Shown piece after piece: positions 17,587-28,138 of a stretch of DNA of 64,000 nucleotides. This DNA comes from Chloroflexota bacterium (lineage in GTDB: Bacteria; Chloroflexota; Anaerolineae; DUEN01). The notes below the pieces were generated by a model. It worked only from the letters and a program-made list of their open reading frames with translations. It did no database searches and was not told where the DNA came from. Each line of letters starts with the position of its first letter. Within the stretch, counting starts at the first letter, position 1. The stretch covers positions 27,151 to 91,150 of the forward strand of contig JAADGJ010000119.1 of NCBI GenBank assembly GCA_013152435.1, read 5' to 3'. Both the position numbers and the translations under genes were made by a program.

Positions 17587-18879
17587 TCACATCTCCCCGC
17601 TGCGATCGCCCGGACGCACCGTCAGCGCCCAGCCGGCGGCGACGAGCCCGAGCAAGATCCAGAGGAACAGCCCGGGCTTGGCTCCCAGGGCGACCGCGTC
17701 CGTGAGGCCGTACACGTCATGGGCTACCAACCCCGCCAACGCGCCGGCGGCTGTCCAGCGCATCACCGGCGAGCCCGCGGTGCGGAAGGTCTGGTAAGCC
17801 AGCACGATCCCCAGGATCTGAATCGCCAGGAACGCGACCAGGCCGGGTATGCCCAGATCCACCCCCGTCTGCAGAAGCTCATTATGCGCATGGCCGATGT
17901 CCTGATCCGGCGGGACCAGGAAAAGCGGATATAAAATGGGAACCACGTATCGGAAGGTCCCCATCCCCATCCCCGTGAACGCGAAATCCTGGATCCCGTA
18001 GAGCGCCCGTGACCAGATCTCCACGCGCCCCTTCAAACTGATGCTGGTCACCGTTCCCAACTCAAGGGCATCCTCCCCGCCGCCATCCAGGAGCGCCGTC
18101 AGCTCATGGGGACGAACCACGAGGAAGAGGGATAGGATGGCCACACCTCCCAGAACCAGTGCCAGCCTTCCCCACCGCCCGGAGGCCGCGAACAGGAGCG
18201 TCCCCACGCCGACCGCGACGCCTATCCACGCGCTGCGGGACTGGGTGAGCAGCAGCACCAGAGCCATGGCCGCCGTCAATGCGGCGAGCAGCAGGCCGGC
18301 TGCCACGGTCGAGGGCGCACGGCGACGAGACCACAGCCCTATGGCGACCATCGGCGGGAGGAAGAAGACCCATGTCAGCGCGCCGCCGACCTCGTTCGGG
18401 TGAAACCCGCCCTCAGCGCCGGGAAGGCTGTGGATCAGCCGAGGAATCCTGCTCCCGATCTGCTGGAGGGCCGGGACCTTACTCCCCCACTGCGTGCCCA
18501 CCAACACGAGCCCGGTGAACGCCGCGATCACGGCCAGCAGCCCGAACACGGTGATCTGGAACCGCCCGGAGGTATAGGCGAACCCGACCACGACGTAGAG
18601 AGCGGTCACCCCCAGCAGCACGCCGGAGATCTTGGGCAGGCTGACCGTGATATCATACGTGGCGTACAGGCTGACCAACACCATCAGCAGGAGCAGGGCG
18701 ATGGCGACATCATAGGGGGTACGGCGGAAGAACCGCCCGGTGAACCACCGATTCCCCAGCAGGATAAGGGGCAAAACCAGCAGGGCAAGCGTTCGCCACC
18801 CCCCCGGGAACAGGAGGCACGGGGCCGCCAGCCCCAGCAGGAATACAGCAACCCAGGTCCACCAACGCTCACGTCGCAT
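17587..18879 (-). CDS. O-antigen ligase-like (Wzy_C) membrane protein
   Basis: A 430-residue polytopic protein with about 11-12 hydrophobic segments and the Wzy/WaaL signature region around DIGHAHNELLQTGVDLG (about 340-357), inside the large periplasmic-loop region. Such proteins polymerise or transfer surface glycans. The ATG at 18879 is used; an in-frame ATG at 18945 lies inside a repeat element. It converges on the sortase gene with an 84-base gap. Confidence 0.82.
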   Translation of the reverse strand: MRRERWWTWVAVFLLGLAAPCLLFPGGWRTLALLVLPLILLGNRWFTGRFFRRTPYDVAIALLLLMVLVSLYATYDITVSLPKISGVLLGVTALYVVVGFAYTSGRFQITVFGLLAVIAAFTGLVLVGTQWGSKVPALQQIGSRIPRLIHSLPGAEGGFHPNEVGGALTWVFFLPPMVAIGLWSRRRAPSTVAAGLLLAALTAAMALVLLLTQSRSAWIGVAVGVGTLLFAASGRWGRLALVLGGVAILSLFLVVRPHELTALLDGGGEDALELGTVTSISLKGRVEIWSRALYGIQDFAFTGMGMGTFRYVVPILYPLFLVPPDQDIGHAHNELLQTGVDLGIPGLVAFLAIQILGIVLAYQTFRTAGSPVMRWTAAGALAGLVAHDVYGLTDAVALGAKPGLFLWILLGLVAAGWALTVRPGDRSGEM

Positions 18880-18924
18880 ATGACCGCCTGTCTCGCATCG
18901 CCCACTCCGGGAGGGGATCCCCCT

Positions 18925-19183
18925 AGAGCGCGTCTGAAAAACCACCGGTAAGGCGCCTGGAGGGCTCCCTCAACGACCAGCTCCACAGGGGGAGGTGTGA
19001 AGGAGGCCTCCCCTCCACGGAAACCCCACTTTTCCGGCCAGCACCTGCCTAGCCTCGACCCATTCCGAAGGACCCAGGCCGAGGCCAGGCAGGTCGAAGG
19101 CAGAAGAAGAGCTTTTTCCGGAGAGGCAAATCCCCTCCGGGCCTCCCCATAGCAGAAGCAACGGCGTCTCTCAGACCCGCTCT
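18925..19183. repeat. MITE-like intergenic repeat, family A copy 3
   Basis: A 259-bp element from AGAGCGCGTCTGAAAAAC to the complementary GTCTCTCAGACCCGCTCT, inverted relative to copy 2. Its interior is the reverse complement of copy 2 (CTCCACAGGGGGAGGTGTG; AGGCAGGTCGAAGGC; CTCCCCATAGCAGAAGCAA). Confidence 0.8.
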
Positions 19184-19220
19184 CAGGCCAAAACCTCTAT
19201 CGCCGCTTCAACGAACGCTG

Positions 19221-19229
19221 TGCTATAAT
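19221..19229 (+). promoter_or_regulatory. extended -10 promoter of the methyltransferase gene
   Basis: TGC-TATAAT (-10 at 19224-19229), with no good -35 at the usual distance. It lies 82 bases before the ATG. Confidence 0.4.
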
Positions 19230-19310
19230 TTAAGCGGAGGCCATCTTTTCGTCAACATCCCGTTCACCCAGACCCATCAGACACCCGGGAGGCCACTTTG
19301 CGGAGACGTC

Positions 19311-20162
19311 ATGGGTAAAGGCCAGATCGTATTGTCCCACCTCCAGGCGGAGCGAATCCTGCAGGCCAGAGAAAAGGGCCTGCAAGAGATCGAGGTCTCC
19401 CCTGACCTGGGCTTGAGCACGGTAACCGCCGTCCTCACCTCCGACGGCGCACGATTCCCACAAGGCGTCCTCCTCACCTGGGACGCGCTCCGGAAGATCC
19501 GGAAGACCCCGCAAAGCTGCTTCCAGATCGAGAGCGATGGGATCCGCAAGATCCAGGCCTTCTCCGAGATGACCAACCGTTTCTACAGCCTGATGCCCAC
19601 CTCAGGCGCGCCCACGCTGCTGATCTCCGGGACCCCCATGCACCGCATCAAAGGGACGGATCCTCACAGGGACACGCTCGCGAAGATCCGGACGATCGCG
19701 CCCATCACCGGCCGCGTCCTGGACACGGCCACCGGGCTCGGCTACACGGCCATCGAGGCGGCCAAGACGGCCGAGCACGTCATCACCATCGAGCTCGACC
19801 CGACCGTCCTGGAGATCGCCCGGCAGAATCCCTGGTCTCAGGCGCTCTTCGACCATCCCCGGATCACGCAGATCATCGGCGACAGCTTCCAGGAGGTCCA
19901 ACGATTTGAGGATGCGACGTTCACCCGGATCATCCATGATCCCCCGATGTTCAGCCTGGCCGGGGATCTCTACTCCGCGGAGTTCTATCGACAGCTCTTC
20001 CGGATACTCAGACCCGGTGGGCGCCTGTTCCATTACATCGGGGATCTGAACAGCCGTTCGGGGCGCAACGTAGCCAGAGGCGTCATCCGGCGGCTACAAG
20101 AGGCCGGATTCCGGCGCGTCACGCGTCGCCCCGAGGCGTTCGGCGTGGTCGCCTATCGGTGA
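19311..20162 (+). CDS. SAM-dependent methyltransferase (COG2521-like)
   Basis: A 283-residue protein. The N-terminal half (1-125) is a small beta-rich domain with no recognised match. The C-terminal Rossmann methyltransferase has motif [17 protein letters not shown] (about 140-155), motif II ITIELDP and motif [10 protein letters not shown] (about 207-214), then [14 protein letters not shown]. The DPP motif and overall layout resemble predicted archaeal methyltransferases of COG2521. The substrate is unknown; the DPPM motif is compatible with RNA or protein amino-group targets. It is a single gene, with a family A repeat just upstream. Confidence 0.75.
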   Translation: MGKGQIVLSHLQAERILQAREKGLQEIEVSPDLGLSTVTAVLTSDGARFPQGVLLTWDALRKIRKTPQSCFQIESDGIRKIQAFSEMTNRFYSLMPTSGAPTLLISGTPMHRIKGTDPHRDTLAKIRTIAPITGRVLDTATGLGYTAIEAAKTAEHVITIELDPTVLEIARQNPWSQALFDHPRITQIIGDSFQEVQRFEDATFTRIIHDPPMFSLAGDLYSAEFYRQLFRILRPGGRLFHYIGDLNSRSGRNVARGVIRRLQEAGFRRVTRRPEAFGVVAYR

Positions 20163-20301
20163 CCCGCCGCCAGCGCCGACGACGCCGGACACGGGGCCAC
20201 CGGAGGCTCCGCACGGGAGGCGGCGGGAAGGGCCGCTCCCCCGCAGCCCTCATGAGGTCAAGCCGTCCGGCAGCCAGGACGCAATACAGGAGGAGAACCA
20301 G

Positions 20302-21318
20302 ATGATCATCCACACACGTACACCTGCCCGAGCCGGACTGATCGGCAACCCATCAGACGGGTTCAACGGGGTCACCATCTCCTTCACCTTCGACGCCTTC
20401 TGGGCCGAGGTCGCGCTCTGGGAGTCGCCGGAGCTGGAGATCCGCCCCTCGCCCCGCGATGCTACCTGCTTCGCGTCCGTAGAGGACCTGGTACGCAACG
20501 TGACCAATTACGGGTACTATGGCGGCATCCGCCTGATCAAGGCGATCATCAAGGTCTTTGTCGACTACTGCCAGTCGCTGGGCATCGACCTGGACAACAA
20601 GAACTTCACCATCAGCTATCGATCCAACATCCCCCTGCGCGTGGGGCTGGCGGGCTCCAGCGCCATCATCGCTTCCACGCTCAGGGCGCTCATGCGCTTC
20701 TACGGCGTCTCCATCCCCAAGCAGATCATGCCCAACCTGATCCTCAGGGCGGAGACGGAGGAGCTCAAGATCGGGGCCGGCCTCCAGGACCGGGTGGTGC
20801 AAACGTACGGCGGCGTCGTCTACATGGACTTCGATCGGGAGCTGATGAGCCGGGGCTTCGGCCACTACGAGAACCTGGACCCGGCACTGCTGCCGCCGCT
20901 GTTCATCGCCTATGATGACTCCGCCACCGAGGGGACCGAGGTGTTCCATAACGATGTGCGGGAGCGATACGCCCGGGGCGAGAAGCTGGTGGTGGAGACC
21001 ATGGAGGCCATCGCGGAGGGGGCGCGACGCTTCCGGGAGGCCATGGAGGCGGGCGATCTCGACGAGATGGAGCGCCTCATCGACCGCAATTTCGCCCTGC
21101 GCTCGCAGATCTACCGCATCAGCGAGCTCAATCAGCGGCTCATCCAGGCGGCCCGGGACGCGGGGGCCCGTGCGAAGTTCTGCGGCTCCGGCGGGGCGGT
21201 CATCGGCATCTGCCGGGACGATGAGATGTTTCGCCGGTTGCAGAAGAACTACCAGGCCATCGGCGCCACCGTGCTGCGCCCCCGGGTGGTGACCTACGAC
21301 GAGGAGCCGTGCTGCTGA
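20302..21318 (+). CDS. GHMP kinase, glucuronokinase-like
   Basis: A 338-residue sugar kinase. The N-terminal motif RAGLIGNPSDGFNG (about 11-24) resembles plant glucuronokinase and other uronate or heptose kinases. The ATP-binding GHMP motif is PLRVGLAGSSAII (about 111-123). C-terminal motif 3 is AKFCGSGGAVIGI (about 292-304). Such an enzyme would phosphorylate a sugar (perhaps glucuronate) at C1 for nucleotide activation. Excellent ribosome site AGGAGGAG before ATG 20302. A beta-glucuronidase gene lies 5 kb away, which is suggestive but not proof. Confidence 0.8.
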   Translation: MIIHTRTPARAGLIGNPSDGFNGVTISFTFDAFWAEVALWESPELEIRPSPRDATCFASVEDLVRNVTNYGYYGGIRLIKAIIKVFVDYCQSLGIDLDNKNFTISYRSNIPLRVGLAGSSAIIASTLRALMRFYGVSIPKQIMPNLILRAETEELKIGAGLQDRVVQTYGGVVYMDFDRELMSRGFGHYENLDPALLPPLFIAYDDSATEGTEVFHNDVRERYARGEKLVVETMEAIAEGARRFREAMEAGDLDEMERLIDRNFALRSQIYRISELNQRLIQAARDAGARAKFCGSGGAVIGICRDDEMFRRLQKNYQAIGATVLRPRVVTYDEEPCC

Positions 21319-21341
21319 TCTTCTCGCCCACGCCCGAGCGT

Positions 21342-21370
21342 TTGTCACCCCTTCATCACTGTGCTAGAAT
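21342..21370 (+). promoter_or_regulatory. promoter of the S41 peptidase operon
   Basis: TTGTCA (21342-21347), 17 bases, TGC-TAGAAT (-10 at 21365-21370). It leaves a leader of about 300 bases before the ATG at 21681, without a supported gene. Confidence 0.55.
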
Positions 21371-21680
21371 ATTTTGCTGCTCTCACGCAAAGCGCCGTGT
21401 GCAAGGCGCCAGCGAGAGAGGCGGACCTGTCCTACCGCCCCGATCGCGACGTCCATCCCCCATCTTTCGGAGAGGAACCAGGGGCGGGATCATGCGAAGG
21501 ACGGGCCCGGCGGATCATGGAGCATCCGACGAGGCACAGGCGCACCGGGTTTCCCCGGCGCAGGCGGACCCCGCCTGGGGCATGCCACGGCAGGACGAGA
21601 GGCGGATCTCACCCCAGGGTGTACATCCATGGCCCGCAGCCTGGTAACCCATATATCCGAAGGGACGGTCTTTCATCTTC

Positions 21681-22874
21681 ATGCGAGCGCTGAGGTACAT
21701 AGCCAGCATCATCATCGTTGCGCTCATCCCGTTGCTCACCTTCGCGGCCGGGTTCGGCGCTCATTGGTACCTGACGCGGGATCGAAGCCCAGAGGCGACC
21801 GAGGACTTTCAGGTCTTCTGGGAGGCCTGGCACATCCTGGAACAGTCCTATCTGGGTGAGGACCCGCCGGTCAAGCAGCGCGTCTACGGCGCCATCCGCG
21901 GCCTGGTGGACGCCTATCAAGACCCTTACACGGTCTTCGTCGAGCCACAGCCCCGCCAGAGGGAACGAGAGGAGCTGCGGGGCGAGTTCGGGGGCATTGG
22001 CGCCTGGATCATCCGGGAGGACGACGGCACATACACGCTGCGCCCCATGCAGGACAAGCCGGCCCAGCGCGCCGGGATCCAAGAGGGGGACGTCCTCGTC
22101 GCCGTGGACGGGCACGAGATCACCCCCGATATGTCCCTGGACGACGTGGTCAGCCTGATCCGTGGGCCGGTCGGAACCATCGTGCGCATCCAGGTGCGCC
22201 GCGCCGGGGTGGACGACGTGCTCACGTTCGAGGTCGAACGGGCCCGCATTGAAACGCCCAGCGTGGAGTGGCGCATCTTGGACGCGCCGCCCCACACGGG
22301 GTATATCCGGCTCTCCATCTTCAGCGAGCGCACGGCCGATGAGCTGACCGACGCCCTGGAGGATCTGACAGGACAGGGCGTCACCCAACTGGTGCTGGAT
22401 CTGCGACACAACAGCGGTGGCCTGCTGGATGCCGCGATCGACGTCGCCAGCACGTTCCTGCGAGATGGCGTAGTGCTCTACGAGCAACGCGCCGGGAACG
22501 AGGAGAAGACGTACGAGGTGCGCAGCCGACCGATCGTATTCGACGGCCCGATGGTCGTCCTGGTGAACGGGGCCACCGCCAGCGCGTCGGAGATCGTGGC
22601 CGGAGCGCTGCAAGATCACGGCCGGGCGAAGCTGTTTGGAGAGAAGACATTCGGGAAGGGATCGGTACAGCTGGTGCACGATCTATCGGACGGCTCCTCG
22701 CTGCATGTGACCTCGGCCCGGTGGCTGACGCCCAAGCGGCGCCAGATCGATGGGCAGGGGTTGGAGCCGGACTTCCCGGTGGAGATCACGGAGGAGGATC
22801 AACAGGCAGGACGTGACCCCGTGCTGCAACGAGCGCTCAAGTGGTTAAGCGCTCTCCCTCAGGCGCAAAAGTAA
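21681..22874 (+). CDS. S41 family C-terminal processing peptidase, copy 1
   Basis: A 397-residue periplasmic or extracellular peptidase with an N-terminal membrane anchor (about 7-27), a PDZ domain (about 95-185: GGIGAWI, PAQRAGIQEGDVLVAVDG) and an S41 catalytic core. The catalytic dyad is Ser301 in TASASEIVAG and Lys326 in TFGKGSVQ. It trims C-termini of envelope proteins. A paralogue lies directly downstream, 49 bases away. Confidence 0.9.
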   Translation: MRALRYIASIIIVALIPLLTFAAGFGAHWYLTRDRSPEATEDFQVFWEAWHILEQSYLGEDPPVKQRVYGAIRGLVDAYQDPYTVFVEPQPRQREREELRGEFGGIGAWIIREDDGTYTLRPMQDKPAQRAGIQEGDVLVAVDGHEITPDMSLDDVVSLIRGPVGTIVRIQVRRAGVDDVLTFEVERARIETPSVEWRILDAPPHTGYIRLSIFSERTADELTDALEDLTGQGVTQLVLDLRHNSGGLLDAAIDVASTFLRDGVVLYEQRAGNEEKTYEVRSRPIVFDGPMVVLVNGATASASEIVAGALQDHGRAKLFGEKTFGKGSVQLVHDLSDGSSLHVTSARWLTPKRRQIDGQGLEPDFPVEITEEDQQAGRDPVLQRALKWLSALPQAQK

Positions 22875-22923
22875 GCGGAAGGCAGGGACACGGCCGCTAT
22901 ATCTTGATATGAGAGGATACGAG

Positions 22924-24270
22924 ATGGACGCTTCTGGATCAAATCGCATACTGAAATGGCTGATCGCATCCGTCCTGGCGCTCAGCCTGACGGGCTCCGC
23001 CTTTATCGTGGGCTTTGGCGTGGGATTTGGCACGGGACGGTGGACAGCCCCCGCCCCTGCGGAGGCCAGCGTCTCATTGGCCACGCCGGTCTGGCACGTG
23101 ACGCCGCTGCCCACGGCGACCCCGCGCCCACAGGTCAAGGAACCGGATACGGAAGGGTTGTGTCCATCCCCCGACGGGGAAGAGGGAAGGCTGGATCGCC
23201 TGCCCGAAGAGCCGAAGGAGTTTCGGGTCTTCTGGGAGGCTATGCAGGCGCTTCAAGAGGATTACTACGGCGAGCTGCCGGACAATCAGGAGATGACCTA
23301 CGGCGCTATCCGCGGGGTGCTGGAGCTCCTGGATGACGAGAACACCTCTCTGCTCGATCCCCAATCGGCTCAGTTCTTCAGCTCGGACCTGTCCGGCAGC
23401 TTCGAGGGGATCGGGGCCCGGGTCGACCTGGCCCCCGGGGGCGGCGTGCGCGTCGTGGAGCCATTCGAGGGCCAACCCGCCTACAAGGCCGGCATCCGGC
23501 GGGGAGACATCATCATCAAGGTGGATGGCAAGGACGTGACCAACATGTCGCTCAGCGACGCCATCCAGCTCATTCGCGGCCCCAAGGGCACGACGGTTCG
23601 GCTGCTCATCAAACGGCCGGGCGAGCCGGACCTCATCGAGGTGAAGGTGGTCCGTGATCGCATCGAGATCCCCGTCATCGAGTATAAGATGCGGGACGAT
23701 GGGATCGCCTACCTGAAGCTGAGCGAGTTCAACAGCCGGGCCCCGGATCTGGTACGCCAGGCGTTGCGGGAGCTGTTGCGGCAAAAACCCAAGGGGCTGA
23801 TCCTGGATCTGCGCGGCAACCCGGGCGGCCTGCTGGATTCCGCCGTGGAGATCGGCAGCCAGTTCGTCGGCGAGGGTGACATCCTCATCGAGCGCTTCAA
23901 GGACGGACGCGAGCGCGCCTACCCGGCCCGCCGGGGCGGCCTGGCGACCGAGATCCCGCTGGTCGTGCTGGTGAACGACGGCAGCGCCAGCGCGTCGGAG
24001 ATCGTGGCGGGCGCCATCCAGGACGCCGGCCGCGGGCCTCTGATCGGCGTCACCACCTTTGGGAAGGGGTCGGTGCAGGTGCCCCACTACCTGAGCGATG
24101 GCTCGCTGCTCCGCGTGACCACGGCCCGCTGGTTCACCCCTAAGGGACGCGGCATCGACGGCAAGGGGCTGAAGCCGGACATCGAGGTGGAGCGCACGCT
24201 GGAGGATCGGGCGGCCGGGCGTGACCCCCAGCTCGACCGGGCTGTGGAATACCTGCTCACGGGCAAGTGA
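22924..24270 (+). CDS. S41 family C-terminal processing peptidase, copy 2
   Basis: A 448-residue paralogue of the previous gene with an N-terminal anchor (about 9-33), a linker, a PDZ domain (GIGARVDL; PAYKAGIRRGDIIIKVDG) and the dyad Ser356 in SASASEIVAG and Lys381 in TFGKGSVQ. The ATG at 22924 has AGAGGA upstream; the ATG at 22909 lacks one. The two copies share the opening segment EFRVFWEAMQAL / DFQVFWEAWHIL, so they arose by tandem duplication. Confidence 0.9.
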   Translation: MDASGSNRILKWLIASVLALSLTGSAFIVGFGVGFGTGRWTAPAPAEASVSLATPVWHVTPLPTATPRPQVKEPDTEGLCPSPDGEEGRLDRLPEEPKEFRVFWEAMQALQEDYYGELPDNQEMTYGAIRGVLELLDDENTSLLDPQSAQFFSSDLSGSFEGIGARVDLAPGGGVRVVEPFEGQPAYKAGIRRGDIIIKVDGKDVTNMSLSDAIQLIRGPKGTTVRLLIKRPGEPDLIEVKVVRDRIEIPVIEYKMRDDGIAYLKLSEFNSRAPDLVRQALRELLRQKPKGLILDLRGNPGGLLDSAVEIGSQFVGEGDILIERFKDGRERAYPARRGGLATEIPLVVLVNDGSASASEIVAGAIQDAGRGPLIGVTTFGKGSVQVPHYLSDGSLLRVTTARWFTPKGRGIDGKGLKPDIEVERTLEDRAAGRDPQLDRAVEYLLTGK

Positions 24271-24294
24271 GGAAACCGCCCTACCGGAGAAACG

Positions 24295-24759
24295 ATGGCA
24301 GCGATTAAGACGATCGCCACGAACCGCAAAGCCTATCACGATTACCACATCGAGGAGACCATCGAGGCGGGCATCGTGCTCACCGGCACGGAGATCAAAT
24401 CCATCCGCCAGGGGAAGGTGAACCTGCGCGATGGGTTCGCCATCATCCGTGACGGCGAGGTATGGCTGCTCAACGTGCACATCGCGCCCTACGAGGGTGG
24501 CAACCGGATGAATCACGAGCCCCGGCGGGAGCGAAAGCTGCTCCTGCATCGGCGGGAGATCAACCGGCTGGCCAGTCGCGTGCAGGAGAGGGGGTGGACG
24601 CTGGTGCCGCTGCGGCTATACCTGAAGGACAACATCGCCAAGGTGGAGCTGGCGTTGGTGCGTGGGAAGCGACAATACGATAAGCGCCAGGCCATCGCCA
24701 AGCGGGAGGCGGAGCGCGAGATACGCCGAACGGCGAAGCAGATGGCTCGCGAATACTGA
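24295..24759 (+). CDS. smpB: SsrA-binding protein SmpB
   Basis: A 154-residue partner of tmRNA in trans-translation. Family motifs are [31 protein letters not shown] and the basic tail KRQYDKRQ...REIRRTAKQ. The start has GGAGAAACG upstream. No tmRNA gene is seen beside it. Confidence 0.96.
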   Translation: MAAIKTIATNRKAYHDYHIEETIEAGIVLTGTEIKSIRQGKVNLRDGFAIIRDGEVWLLNVHIAPYEGGNRMNHEPRRERKLLLHRREINRLASRVQERGWTLVPLRLYLKDNIAKVELALVRGKRQYDKRQAIAKREAEREIRRTAKQMAREY

Positions 24760-24797
24760 CCGGCGCGTGAGCGCAGATCGCAACGATCGTGAACGGG

Positions 24798-24826
24798 AAA
24801 GGCCGGGCTCGTCGCCCGGCCTTTTC
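24798..24826. terminator. strong bidirectional terminator
   Basis: AAAGGCCGGGC and GCCCGGCCTTTT form an 11-bp stem with a TCGTC loop, between the convergent smpB and beta-glucuronidase genes, with T/A runs on both sides. Confidence 0.9.
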
Positions 24827-24893
24827 GCGTCCATATCCCCGGCCCATCACCCATCGGGGAGTCGATTCTCCTGAGCGATGCGCCCGGGTCCGC

Positions 24894-26789
<1,896 letters not shown>

Positions 26790-28067
26790 CTACGCCTGGA
26801 CAGCCGATCGCTCCACCTCCTCCGCGGCGATCCTCGCCCACTCCCACAACCGCTGCGGCTCGTACCGCACGGTGGAGATGTCCTTCATGATCACCTCCAC
26901 GGCACAGCCGCGCATTTTCTCCAGCGCCTGGCGCAACTCCCGGCGGGCCAGATCGGGATCCCACACGTCCGAGGCCAGCACCGCGGGGTTCGGTTTGTAG
27001 GACAGGACGTAATCACGGCCGATCTCTCGCACGGCCGTCTCCACATCGGCCCAAGGGCTGATGGAGATCTTGCGCAGGTTCGGGATGCTCCTGAGGATGT
27101 GGATCTTGTGGTGCAGTGGCTCGCAACAGCCGTAGTAGGCCAGGCCGAACCGCTCTAGCCAGCGCCGCTCGTACCTGAGGGCGAACTCCTCATGCATCTC
27201 CGGCGAGACGCCCACGAAGATCTGCGCCGTGGCGCACCCCCAAAGGTCTGCGGCCCGCACGTGTCCCGGATCGAAGTCGGCCTGGGGCAGCTCGGCCGTA
27301 TACCCGTACCCTCCGGAGCCGACGCGAACGTTCGTGTTGTTCAACGACAGGAGCCCCTGCCGCTCCAACTGCTCCAGCCGCTCGAGATGTGCGCTGACCA
27401 GGCGGTCCATCGCCGCATGAACGAGCTCCGGCCGCTCGACCAGGTCCATGAGCGCCTCGTGCACGCCCCACCAGGTGACCAACTGATCCCACGGGGCGAA
27501 CCACATCCCGGGCACGCCACGCTTCTCCACCTCCAGGATCCCATCGAAGATATCCATCATCGCCTGGTAGCGGCATTCGCTGGCCTCGGCATCGTGCGTG
27601 ACCACAGGCGCCTGGATCTTCTCCAGATCCCCCTCGTCTCGGATCTGGGGATGGAATCGACGGGAGGCGACCCCCTCAGCGTCCGCATAGATCCGGTCGG
27701 ACTCCTCTTGGATCCCAAAGCCGCTCTCGTGGATGACAAGGGGAGCGTAGAGCTTTCGCTCGACGACCATATCGCCGGGCATGTGCTCCCACTGGTAGAT
27801 CGTCCGACGGAGCTGAACCTCCAGCTCCCGCGCCCAGGGATGGCTCGTCTCCGGCCGCAGCTCCCCGTCCACATCCATCTCGTGCCATGGGATCTCGTTG
27901 ATCCAGACCACGGGCCTGACCGGATCCAGATCGTTGACGCGACGCCACAGCTCCACCCGCTCCTGCTGAACGGGCAGCTCGGCGATCTCGGCGATCCGCC
28001 CCGCGAGCCGACGCAAGACCGCTCTATCCGTTTCCGGAACGTCTAGGGCATACATGTGTCCCCCCAT
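26790..28067 (-). CDS. uroporphyrinogen decarboxylase-superfamily protein
   Basis: A 425-residue TIM-barrel protein of the URO-D/methyltransferase superfamily. Visible patterns are WINEIPWHEMDVD near the N-terminus, a GMWFAPWDQLVTWWG region, and YYGCCEPLHHKIHILRSIPNLRKISISPW, which resembles the metal/cofactor end of URO-D-like proteins seen in sugar-catabolic clusters rather than haem HemE. It lies directly upstream of uidA on the same strand (108 bases). The substrate is unknown. Either the ATG at 28067 (GGAG upstream) or 28055 may be the start. Confidence 0.75.
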   Translation of the reverse strand: MGGHMYALDVPETDRAVLRRLAGRIAEIAELPVQQERVELWRRVNDLDPVRPVVWINEIPWHEMDVDGELRPETSHPWARELEVQLRRTIYQWEHMPGDMVVERKLYAPLVIHESGFGIQEESDRIYADAEGVASRRFHPQIRDEGDLEKIQAPVVTHDAEASECRYQAMMDIFDGILEVEKRGVPGMWFAPWDQLVTWWGVHEALMDLVERPELVHAAMDRLVSAHLERLEQLERQGLLSLNNTNVRVGSGGYGYTAELPQADFDPGHVRAADLWGCATAQIFVGVSPEMHEEFALRYERRWLERFGLAYYGCCEPLHHKIHILRSIPNLRKISISPWADVETAVREIGRDYVLSYKPNPAVLASDVWDPDLARRELRQALEKMRGCAVEVIMKDISTVRYEPQRLWEWARIAAEEVERSAVQA

Positions 28068-28138
28068 CTCCAGCTCCCCTCACCCTCGATCAGCCAAGGG
28101 CCCAGCCCACCGAGCCCACACATGATGTCCATTTCGCC

